Origin: Neolentinus lepideus HHB14362 ss-1
Taxonomy: Eukaryota; Basidiomycota; Agaricomycetes; Gloeophyllales; Gloeophyllaceae
Direction: 5' to 3'
Assembly: GCA_001632425.1 (NCBI GenBank)
Contig: KV425700.1
Location: 1-33,101, forward strand
DNA length: 33,101 nt
Shown here: in pieces, positions 21,860 to 31,861 of the stretch
How the letters are laid out: each line of letters begins with the position of its first letter
Numbering within the stretch: position 1 is the stretch's first letter
The notes under the pieces: generated by a model
Databases searched by the model: none
What the model was told of the DNA's origin: nothing
What the model saw: only the letters and a program-made list of their open reading frames with translations
Program-made: the position numbers and the translations under genes

Positions 21860-24502
21860 TTACCTGTCCCTCCGCTGATGGAATGTCGTAGAGCCTGGCA
21901 TAGCTCCAACATGCAATGCAAGTGCATCCCTTGGGGCAACAGTAGCAGCGAAAGTACCATCATCAGCGACAGTGTACCTAGCACGCAGACGGTCATCGGT
22001 TAGACACATGAAAGAACAACCGTCGTTCCATGGAATCCTTACACCGGATTATCGCACTTCCCAGGAGCAGCCGTCCCATGTATCACGTCACAGTAAGTCC
22101 CGGCCGAAAGAGACGTGGTGAAGTTCGCAGTCCACGCGGTATCTGCGTTGTTAATCGCGACGAATCCTTTCGAGCCTACAGTCCACCAATCAACCAAGCA
22201 TCCTGAGCGATAAGCGCGCCATTCGCATTACCTCGACCAAAGGCAATCTGCTGCTCAGTCGGTGCCACCCAGTTGGTAATAGACTCCTTGCCGACGACGT
22301 TGCGGAACCCGACCATACCCGTGAACGCTGTCCAGCGATGCTGACAGAGCCTTCATATCTCCGTCAGCACTACGCAAGCCACTCTTAGTCTGCAGACGCA
22401 CCATCCGTTGGCACCGCCGCTCGTCGAGCAGGTCCCAGCCCCTGAGAGGAATTATGCGTCCAGGAATTGACACGAATTTGTCACTACGCACCTCCGTTCG
22501 GCGCTCCTGCATCCTGGTCGGAGAAATCATAACTCGACAGTAGAGTCGGAGTCCCGTACGAGTGCGCTCTGCCGAATCGATGAGAAGACAAGAGTCTCAC
22601 TGGGTAATTTAAGGGACGTACAGAGAGAACACGGTCGCCAGAACATACATGTTGTTCGCCGCCTTGTAATTGAGGCCGCCGCCGTTCTAACCATAAATGA
22701 ATTCACATCCAACGAGAGTCAGTTACATATATCGGAGACGCACCCTTTCGGTATCATGGTTGGCAACGAACACGTTTGCTACAGGACTGTCTACCCAGCC
22801 TGTATGCGATTCACGTATGAAGTGCCGAGTAATGTAGAAGCTCAGAACGACCCACCTCTGTCATCCAAGTTCTGCAAACCCGCAATTCCAGAGGTCGTGA
22901 AGGCGTCCTTTATCAAGAACGTATACCGGAATCTAGAATGCTGCGGCTCTAGTCGGGTTCAAGCGACCAGAAAATTCCCTACTCACTCCTGGACGTCTCC
23001 TACCATCCACATCATCAAGTCAGTAGGTACAGGCATCAAGAAGTTACTAGGACTTACCAATAGTCGTGTACTCAGATGGTTGTATAGGTTCTCCTTCTCC
23101 ATAAATGACCTATGACAGCACGTTAGATAACAGCCGGACCACCTCGAGTGCAATCGCGCACCTCCTGAGTGATGAACGGCTTTCCCATAAAGCGACTAGT
23201 AATGTTCCCCAGGTCAGTAGCGGCGATATCTATGGCAATACATCACAAGAAGAGCAAACATATGAGAATCGCGCATATAATCAGCACTTGTGTGAGGAAA
23301 GAGGATGGTGGGAGGAGACGAACGTTTCGCAGCGTCAAGCCGCATGCCGTCCACACCCAGAAACAACAGATCGTTGGCATAGGCGGCGAGACGCGCGCGG
23401 ACGTACTCCGTGTCGGTGGCCAGGCTGATGTACAAATTCGAGTCGATTGTCGTTTGTTAATTCCAGGACTGGACGAGAAGAGCGCCAACCTACTCTGCGA
23501 GGTTATCAAGTTGGCAGGTCTGAACTTCCTGCCGGTTACGATAGTCTCGGATATTATCGCCCGGCTCCAGCCCGCAGTGGTGGAAATCCTGTACACATCG
23601 CCATAAACGATAAAAGGTGACGAGCTAAGGGAAAGGCACAGTACCTGATACTGGTAGATACCTGGGTAGTCATAATGACTGTATGCTAGGATAATAACAT
23701 ATGCGCATGAATTTGACAAAATGGGATACGACTGAGACGTACGACTGCCTGCGGTGCCTTTGCCTGGAAAGGTAAAGAGCGCCATTGTTGGTTTAGTGAC
23801 TTAACAAGGACTGGCTACCGGGACTTACCCGAGTCCATAGCAGTCATATGGTTGAACAAGGTATCTGCATTCATACTGCGTCATCTTCACAAAGTTCAGC
23901 GGATCGAACTGGACGCACCCGCAATGACCTTGACACCAGCTGCGTGACATCTCGTTATCATGCTCGCGAATTGCTCGCGATTGCCGCGCTTCGACGTCAG
24001 AATGTACGACACGGGCTGGTAGTCTGTCCACCACTGGTCACCCGTTACGTGCTCCTGGGGCGGGCTCGCTGTGATAGTTTGATGCGTCAGCTTGTAGTTA
24101 TTCAGCTCGTCAATACGTACTTTGAACGAAAGCATAACCTGATGAGAATAATGAAGGTCAGGGATATGAAGTGCGTCGAAATACAGCCACGAGACGCACC
24201 AGCAGGTCCCAAGAACGAGACGCATTCGTCCGCAATACTGTCCCTGACGACATTGTTGATATAAAACCGTCCGAATAACAGATACCGCACTACTGATGAC
24301 ACGACCTTACCATGTCCACTCGAACATTTGGGCAATCACCCCTGCACCCACTTTAACGGAAATGCATCGACAAGTCGATAAGTCAGGTTCTCTCACCTCT
24401 GCCGTCCGGTACCGACTGAATGGCTTTACTCTTCAGTGCTGGAATCGAGACCTGAGTTGCCGCAGCAGAAACGACGAGAGCGACGAGAACGAACGCCACC
24501 AT
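21860..24502 (-). CDS. GH13 alpha-amylase
   Basis: Hydrolyses internal alpha-1,4 bonds of starch and glycogen. Twenty-one exons join in phase: 24397-24502, 24311-24350, 24200-24243, 24121-24138, 23919-24068, 23829-23864, 23743-23763, 23645-23685, 23494-23588, 23324-23424, 23162-23229, 23058-23109, 22987-22999, 22856-22932, 22744-22799, 22622-22686, 22492-22568, 22402-22441, 22232-22350, 22043-22175, 21860-21977; 489 aa. All GH13 regions are present: DTLFNHM (120-126), RLDAAKH with nucleophile Asp214, FITQE with acid Glu240, and FVANHD with Asp303. The barrel begins near [12 protein letters not shown] and the C-terminal beta domain ends LALHVGAM. The first 15 residues ([15 protein letters not shown]) are a signal peptide or membrane anchor. 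The same frame is open upstream for 104 codons to an ATG at 24814, so a longer type II membrane form is possible. Exons of 13, 18 and 21 nt occur. Confidence 0.93.
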
Positions 24503-25524
24503 CGCGTTCCAGATCGTCGCCGTGTCCCGCTTATTTGCTATTTCGACTTTCTCTCCTTTCACAGGATCTCCTGGTAATATGTTTTGAGTCGCCAGAGTGG
24601 ATAGAATGTTGCTTGGCAGAGACGAGAGAGGTAGTAGGGGGAGGGGAAACAAGGGTTCTGTTGAACGACTCCATTGCACTCGACGGGCTTTCAAATGTGA
24701 TGAACATGAAAAGTTGATCAACTCTTCGAATGTCAATAATGTCAATAATGGGAAAGTACCAGCGGACGCCGGAATTGGAGTTTCGGCGCTTCCGGTCCGC
24801 GAAGTCTCATCCAATCATAAGTCAGGTCCGACGCCAGTGTGGCAAGTACTGTCCATCGTCGACTCTCGTGACTATGGCTGAATGTTGGAAATAAATAAAT
24901 CTACAGTATGCATTTTCTTCTTCAAAATATTCATTTGCGCGTCTTCATTGTGGCTTTAAAACGCCGAGATAAGCTAAATTTGTCCAAGAGAAGTAACACG
25001 CTAATATCTGACCCAACCGAATATGACAATGACGACTGGTTGCGGACCATCCACATTGCATGAATGACTCAAATATACGCACCTTCAAGACAGGCCTGAC
25101 CGTTCATCAATTCCTGTGGTTGCCGCCGAGTGAGAGTCTTACCCGGAAGGATCTCTTAAAAATATGCTTCTAGTCCAATTATTTCACCTCAAAGTTCAGT
25201 TTATCTGAGATACGCCAACTATCTCATATCACAACAAGGGGCTGTGATCGAAGCGTGACGTGTCAAATCGGAAGTTTGAGCTTCACACGCTCTTTGCCTG
25301 TGTGGCAGGTAGTTGTTACATGAATCACTCGGGGAATTCGAAATGCCACGGTCCACAAAGTCGCTGTTCGGGCTCTTGGACCTCGCGTTTTGCGGGGAGA
25401 GTTGATTCGACTTGGGATTGCATGCAGCACTACGCGGATTTGGGATTGCACGCAGCACTACGCGGACTCGGGATATCAGGTAGATAGAACCGAGAATCGC
25501 ACTCTTCGATAGGTAGATGGGATG
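24503..25524. other. Intergenic region, amylase upstream / oxidase downstream
   Basis: About 1 kb between two minus-strand genes. It holds the amylase promoter (and perhaps an extended N-terminus up to 24814) and the oxidase 3' UTR. A two-copy 28-bp repeat is at 25413-25468. No other gene was recognised. Confidence 0.5.
25413..25468. repeat. 28-bp direct tandem duplication
   Basis: Copies at 25413-25440 and 25441-25468, each beginning TGGGATTGCA and containing GCAGCACTACGCGGA. Only two or three positions differ, so the duplication is recent. Confidence 0.9.
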
Positions 25525-27052
25525 TTACATAACGCTACATCTTCCCTTCTCTTCATTCCCAGCACCCTTCCCCGGCCGCGGAAACTTGTCGCCCATCACA
25601 AACTCGTCCACCAGCGCGGCCACTTTGCGGCCCACGCCGGGGGAGAGGGCGTACCCGGTCCCGCCTGCGCCTGGAGAGAGATGCTTGTCAGCCACAAAAA
25701 AGTCTGGGGGAACTGCAGAAGATGGCGTGCAGATGGAAGTACAGAAGATCGCGTGCAGATGGAAGTACAGAAGATCGCGTGAAGATACGGGTAGATAAAG
25801 ACGACGCGCACCGTACGCATGCACCACCGGCACCTCCCTTTCCCCCTCTTCCCCCTCGCCAAGCTTGAGAACCTCCGCCTCGACGCGCATCCCGCCCCTC
25901 CGCCCCGGGCGGATGCCGACGATGTCGCGCACGACGTCGAGCGCGGGGACGGAGCCGGGGACGCGCGGGTCGAGCTGGTGCGCGCGGGCGGCGATGTCGC
26001 GGCGGGTGGCGGGGTCGACTTCTGGGGACCTGTCGAAGTTCGAGTGAGTTGGTGGAAAGGGAGGGGGGGAGAAGGGAGAGGGGAGGGCGGTTCGGACAAA
26101 GAGGAGGGGGCGGTTCGAACAAAGAGAGGAGAGGGGTTCAAGGAAAGAGGAGAGGGGAGAGGAGAGGAGGACGTACGTGCTGCCGTGCTCCTTGATTCCG
26201 CCGATGACGACGGTGCCGTCGCCGCGCGGGATGACGTAGCAGTAGTCAATCCCGCTCCTCAACGTCATCCGATCCACCTCCGGCTGGCGTATGAGGATCG
26301 TCTGCCCCCTCACAGGCTCAACATCGGGGTCGTTCACGGGCGAAATGTGCGCCGCGCCGACGCCGGTGGCGTTGACGATGACGTCCGGGGCGAGGGGGAG
26401 GAGCTCCGCTAGGTGCGCGACAGTTTTGCGAAGGAAGGCGACGTTGGGGGAGGCGCGGAGGAGGGCGGCGAGGTAGGACAGGTAGGTGGGGGGCGTGAGG
26501 ACGAGGGAGGTGTAGGAGATGCCGATCTTGGCGTTGGAGGCGGGGGGGAGCTCCGAGGGGTGCATGATGCGGTACTGGGGTTACGTAAGACAGGGCGGGT
26601 GTGGGAGGGGGGAGAACGTACGTCGGGCATAAAGTCTTTCCACCAGAGATCGGCGTCTGTGGCTACGTTGTCGCGGAAGAGCGCCTCCCGCATTTTCTGT
26701 GCGTCGTGAGGTGAATTCTAGAATGCAGAGACGAACACACACCTTGACGCTCGACTCTGGATGGGTCTCCGCCAACGCCCAGTAGTACCTGAACGCGGCC
26801 TTGATCATCTCCGTCTCCTCGGGATCGTCTGGCTTTGTCCCTCCGCCGCCAAACCCCGCGCCTGCCCTGCACCCCAGTTGTAGTGATACGGGAATGTGAG
26901 AGGCAACGGACGCACCAGGGACTCGCCCAGTCCAAGCTGTCTGGGTCGCCGGGCATGTCACGTGCGACGATGGTCACATCGTAGTGTCGTGGGAGAGACA
27001 GCGCGATGGTCAGCCCGAACACGCCTGCGCCGACGATGACTACCTTGGGCAT
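25525..27052 (-). CDS. D-amino-acid oxidase-type FAD flavoenzyme
   Basis: FAD-dependent oxidase that deaminates D-amino acids (or D-aspartate) to 2-oxo acids, ammonia and hydrogen peroxide; usually peroxisomal. Six exons join in phase: 26916-27052, 26743-26866, 26622-26696, 26177-26574, 25812-26029, 25525-25670; 365 aa, the family length. The Rossmann dinucleotide motif [11 protein letters not shown] starts at residue 7. The SPWAGAGFGG segment, NATGVGA, the active-site region [19 protein letters not shown] and the C-terminal FAD loop HAYGAGGTGY follow in the expected order. The protein ends CSVM, not a PTS1 tripeptide. Introns 4 (147 nt) and 5 (141 nt) are long and carry minisatellites, while introns 1-3 are 46-49 nt. 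Whether it prefers acidic or neutral D-amino acids is not clear. Confidence 0.92.
25715..25792. repeat. Three-copy 26-bp minisatellite in oxidase intron 5
   Basis: Copies at 25715-25740, 25741-25766 and 25767-25792. The core is CAGAAGATCGCGTGCAGATG; the third copy is the most diverged at its end. The array accounts for more than half of the 141-nt intron. Confidence 0.9.
26086..26155. repeat. Degenerate ~23-bp minisatellite in oxidase intron 4
   Basis: Two close copies start GGCGGTTCG(G/A)ACAAAGAG at 26086 and 26109. A third, weaker copy begins near 26132. On the coding strand the whole intron is a long pyrimidine-rich stretch. Confidence 0.75.
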
Positions 27053-29389
27053 CGTGGTGGCCCAGTAAGATGGAATTCGAGGGGATGCATATTATTATCT
27101 CGTTCCGACGGAGGATGCGCATGCGGTGACCACAAATAGATCGATATGGTGTGCGTGGCTGCCCCCCGTATCTTATCTTATCTCCAAAGCCAGTGATCGG
27201 CTCGATCTTATCTCGCTGCTTGCTGAGGTCTCCTCGGACGGGAGCGCACACCTTGTTCAATACTGCGTGTCCAGGGTTCGAGTACCAGAACGGAAAGACA
27301 ACACTGAATTTCTTGTGCGGCATATCTGGGTGGAACGACTTGCAAGGAGAGATGCGAGGAACTGCGCTCCAGCCTGGCCCAAATCACACGAAAACCATCT
27401 ATAGTAAGTACGTCGAGAGCATCGCCAATCCAGACAATGACGTGCCGTCCATCCCAGAACACCTTCGGCATGGATACGTCCGATGACTACAGCGTGCATA
27501 TTATGCATATTATCAGTCCGTATCAAATTTGTCAAGTTGTAGTACCCATACTGACGCATCCTCGGTCGTAGCAGGAGCAGGCTGGTATCTACGCTGGTGA
27601 AAATGGCGGCAAGCGTTAATTACATCAAGGTAAGAGTCCTCAGGTGTTCTCTTGGGCCTAATGAGATCTCTGCGCTACTACGAGTCTATGAACCCATTCG
27701 GTGTGATGTAGATCGAGCAGACGAGTTGAATGGGAAACATACACTGTGGGGGCGGTGTGTGGGAGATACGATCTTCAGTATGCTGCTCGTGTGCCTAATG
27801 CAATACACTCGATAACGCCCATGTCTTAGATCGGTGCATCGGGTATGTCCGCTCGTGCTAATGGCCGCGAACGAGAAACCTCTGCTAGGTTCTATTCATG
27901 CACCCTAGGACTGACCATCGCGTGTAGCCCACCAAAGATTAAGATCAAGCGCGTTCGAAGAATAGACAGCCCATTCACGCCAGCCGAAGAGAAACGCGTC
28001 CAACAGAGGGGGGGGAACGAGAGCGTCGTAAAGGCGCGAAGAATGAAGAATCACGATTAGAGCAACGTTTCTCGTCCTATAAATTGTGGAGCTTTGGCGC
28101 GGGGAGGATCACCGGTCTGGTGATTAGGAAGAAACATGCAGGTCGGCCTGACTGTGAGTAGCAGAACTGTATAATTTTCGGCAAGTAGCATAACACTATT
28201 GCTGCGGTGTCCCCAATAGCGGCGTACCGTTTCACCGGTCTGCGTACTCCAAGTCTGACGTCACATATCTCATACCAACTCGGGAGAAGTCATCTGCATC
28301 AAGACCCGACGCGTCGGTGGGTGCTCTCAATACGCCGGGGTGGACGCTGAAGACGGCGTTTGGTCTATCAATATATCACGGTCCGGGGTGACGTTCTCGA
28401 GGACCGGTACTCGTTGACCCTTGCCCATGGGAGACCCAGATCGCGTAAAGAAATAGAAATCAAGATTATGAATATTATGGTGTATGTGCGAATGGACAAG
28501 GGATGGCGGGTAGAGACACAACCAGCTACGGACGGAACCCTTACGGGGCATCCCTAATAGCTGTGTCATACCGCTCCCCAGGTCCGCCGTTGCATGTCTC
28601 ATAAAGTTATCAAGACCCAATGCATTGGTAGGTGGTGAAGCGCGATGCTCGTTATCCACCCTTACAGCTCGCGTCTTGGCCCTTGGGTGGGTGGCTCAGT
28701 TTGTCGCACATAAGGGCGCTGAAGACGGCGTTTGGTCTACAATATATCATAGTCCAGTTCGTCGACGGGGTGACCTTTCGAGCACCCACAATACACGATA
28801 CTCGTTAACCGTCCTTGGAGTCCTTGGTCTTAGAGATAGACCCGGGTAAATACATTAGCGTAGAGAACCAGAAAATACAGCAATGGTGTACGTGCGAATA
28901 GACAACAGCTGGCGGGTAGAGACAAACCCTACAGACGATGAGGAGAGACAGCCCGTGCAGACGATGAGTGCGCCAGACCTCGCACGACCTGCGCCTCGGG
29001 CGCGGTAATTTGGACCTGCTGATAGCCGCCTGAATCCCACATCCGGAGGCCCTGCCACCTTCTTCGACTGGTTCCACACAAGAATCAAGATGCGCAGTCG
29101 GAGCCACATTGCTCGCGGCGGTACCCTTCGGCTGAGAAGCCCTGCCCGCCTCGGAGAGCTTCACTGATGAGGTGGAGCCCTTCGCTTCGCTAGGACCCGA
29201 CACCAGCCCGACATCCCCGCGATGCGGTGCACTGGTGCCCTTCGACTGGAGGATACGTTCTGCGGCCGTACCTGCCTGGGAATCTGGGATAACGCCGATA
29301 GAGCAAATTTACTACCAGTATCAGAGACCAGGCGAGGGAACGAGGATTGCTTAGCCTTTAGAACGGATGGCAGCCGCACAGCCCTTGTA
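27053..29389. other. Gene-poor region with degenerate repeats
   Basis: About 2.3 kb upstream of the oxidase gene. ORFs such as 27151-27486 and 27845-28060 show no domain. Around 28970-29300 the minus strand reads a Ser/Ala/Gly/Pro-rich, disordered-looking sequence that may be further decayed tail of the neighbouring kinase gene. The direct repeat at 28297-28935 is listed separately. Confidence 0.4.
28297..28935. repeat. Degenerate two-copy direct repeat, unit ~300-370 bp
   Basis: Copy 1 covers about 28297-28540 and copy 2 about 28609-28935. Shared landmarks in the same order: ATCAAGACCC near 28295 and 28609; a 23-bp exact match CGCTGAAGACGGCGTTTGGT... at 28345 and 28717; the segment TGTGCGAATGGACA / CGTGCGAATAGACA near 28484 and 28890; and GGCGGGTAGAGACA near 28505 and 28911. 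Offsets grow from about 312 to 406 bp, so indels have built up since duplication. Confidence 0.75.
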
Positions 29390-31861
29390 TTAAATTTTAG
29401 CAGCGCCAGAAATAATTGGCAATCTGGAAGGGCTAGCAGTTTTTGCTTTTGGCGCCGAAGAGGTCGAACTCTTAGTACTGCCCATCTTGGTGCTGGAGCT
29501 AGGAGACAGCGGTACTGGATCCTGGATGAAGCCGTCGTGGCATGATCCCTTGATACGATACTAGACAAAGGAGCCTGCGACATCCCTCCCTCCCAAGTCT
29601 TCCGTACTGGCGTCCACCTCTAAGCTTGTTTGCAAACGACTGGAGGGGAGCATTTCCTGCGATGAAGATGCAGCTGGAGGCTTGCCTTTGGTCTCGGCAA
29701 TACTGGACTGGGCCTGGCTAACATTCCGCTCAATTTTCCTTAAGATCTTGTCCCACGGAACTGCATCCTCGTCTTTGGGAGTGAAAGAGGTAGTGCCGTC
29801 GTCAGTCAACCAACCGTCGCACTTGAGCGCGTCCTCAAACTCTTTGAGCTTCGGAAGAATAGCCACCTCTCCCACCAGCCTCGCCTGTAGGTTCTTGTTC
29901 GTGTAGCAAAGAGAGACCAGAGATTACAGGCGCCCTAGTAAACGGGTCAGAGGCTTGTTGAGATGAACAACAACTTCAGCATTGCAGAGAAAGGATATTT
30001 TGGAGGCACCATCCTCTCCGTCAAAGATACGGGCGGCACACTCAGCCCCATGTGGTGTCTTTCCCCACTCCTTGACCACACATTTGGTGTGATGAAGGAC
30101 TATCCAGAGGAGAACCCAGTAACAAGACTCAATGTCATGACGAGGCTCATGCGGACGAGGCTCTTCTCAAGGCGGTCAATTGCCAGAAATTGACCAGTGC
30201 CCTAGTATTTTTATTAGCTGGTGAATACCTAAAATGGAAGACATGCCTACCGCAATACAAGTCAGGTCATCTTGATCAGGTGAGACAGTGGCCAGGTCCA
30301 GGCCAAATAAAAAGCCTTTAGCTTCCCCCGCCTTCCATTCTGCACTGATCCTGATGTTGTTTGGGTTAATATTACAATGCATCGCACCCCGTACCCACAT
30401 ATTGCTGAGCCCGTTTGAAAATTGTCAGAGACAAGCTATGTGTTGGGTAACATCTTTACCTTTCATTACATCCCGCATGGCCTCTGCGAGCTCGTGGGTG
30501 GACGTGAAGAGATGTAATGGTCTCCCTATGGATAGAATAACAGACCTAGAATGGGTCCTTTCAATGAATAGGGGATGATCCAAAGTTGAGTTCATCTCTG
30601 CAGCCAGAGTGGAGTGGAGGGAACTGTCGTCGTTGCCTAGATCAACAGAACGAAGAACCTTTGCGACACCAAAGACAGATGAATCTGCTCCGAAAATATT
30701 GTTGTATAATTCTCCCTCGGTCATGCACTTTGATTCCCGCCAGGTGTCCTTGATTATAAAGAAGTTTGATGATGATTCATCTGCCAGTTTCGCGAGCCAG
30801 ACACGTGCACCCCGTCCAAACACAGACCTCGACACAAAGATAGGTGGCCCTACAGTGAGATATCCCTCATCTGGGTCCTTTGAGTGCAGGCCCGGCACTG
30901 AGAGGTACACACTATCTGCACCAACCTGGCAAGTCGTTGCGAGAGGTCTATACTCTGGCACAAGGTCCCAGCCTTTTGCCTGCTTATACATAGTCCGGAG
31001 ACGAGTGTAGTCGTCCCGTCGTGCTCGAACCGCGGTTGGGTCAAACCCTCCACGCGAGCGCTCTGAGAGACACCATAGGAACCTCACAAGGTGATCCGAG
31101 TCTTCCTTGTACTTGAAAGCGTCTGAGACCAAGAGCGTCGAGCGATCCCATCGAAAGATCCGGGCAGAGTTCCCAAAGATGCCGACAGCCAGAAGGAAGC
31201 ACCGAGGCATCAATCTCATGATTGCATCAGCGTAGCCTTGAATTTGGTCGAGGTTTCTGAGCAGAATTTGTCCATTCTCTAGAGGGTTATCTCGAGTGTC
31301 TCGTTTGACAATGAAGGCATAAGCGTAAGCGAAGTGATTTCCAGGCCTGTCACGATACTCCTCAACGACAACAGGATCCGGTGACATCTTAGGCCCACCA
31401 ATCCACGCCTCACGATCCGCAGGACATTCGATACGAAGAGGAAGATCGTAGCTATCGCATACATCGTGTAGGGCGTAGACCTGGCACTGAGATTAGCTGG
31501 ACTGAGGCCAAGGGGAGATGAGCACCCACAAGATAACTACCCAGTGATTCCTAACTAATCCCTGTTGGAACCGTCTTCAGGCAATACTGGCAATTGGCAG
31601 AAGCTTTAAGGCCGGCCAGCTCCTGCTCATTTCCGGGGAACGACCAGAACCAGAACGTGTCGAGTGGAACTGGTCCATAGAGATGTCGGGAGGTCTCTTC
31701 TCCGGCCCATTGTCTATGACTGTGCTGCTCGACCTGCGAAGACTTGTAATTTTATGTCGAGAAGGGTGGTGCAGCGCGGTCGAGCATTCCAGTCCCGGAG
31801 ACGCATTCGCAGAACGCGCGTCGTTATGCACAGGTGCGGTAGGTGTGGTAGCATATTCCAT
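29390..31861 (-). pseudogene. Decayed FunK1-type fungal protein kinase
   Basis: The longest piece (about 31486-30425) has FunK1 features in order: an N-terminal domain with GFDPTAVRARRDD, the glycine-loop-like FGRGARVWLA, the Lys region FFIIKDTWRES, and the HSRSVILSIGRPL segment. An in-frame TGA (30425-30427) follows. The frame then continues into the expected catalytic loop, which reads HCNINPNN instead of HRD-x4-N, and into LFGLDLA, where LIDLDLA-like sequence is usual. After an apparent intron (30202-30250) a one-base shift near 30161-30172 separates AIDRL from RHDIESCYWVLLWI, the next conserved block. The C-terminal tail is open from 29875 to a TAG at 29561, then open in the same frame to a TAA at 29390. 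Upstream, a putative N-terminal piece (31861-31577) is out of frame with its continuation near 31665. Base loss by assembly error cannot be excluded, but the catalytic residues are also gone. Confidence 0.75.

Noticed and set aside
23105..23606. Overlapping plus-strand ORFs in the amylase locus
   Set aside because: They are antisense to confirmed amylase exons with catalytic motifs and have no recognisable content.
24397..24814. Amylase start at the ATG at 24814, or at an out-of-frame ATG at 24674
   Set aside because: The 24814 extension is Pro/Ser/Leu-rich with no conserved feature. The 24674 frame could not be joined to the amylase frame by any GT-AG pair. The short start at 24502 was kept, with the ambiguity stated.
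25819..26412. Plus-strand ORF of 197 codons antisense to the oxidase gene
   Set aside because: Low-complexity Arg/Gly/Glu content caused by the GC-rich coding strand opposite; it runs across the minisatellite intron.
27265..27300. AGGGTTCGAGTACC resembling a tRNA 3' half
   Set aside because: The T-stem does not pair and no upstream arms were found.
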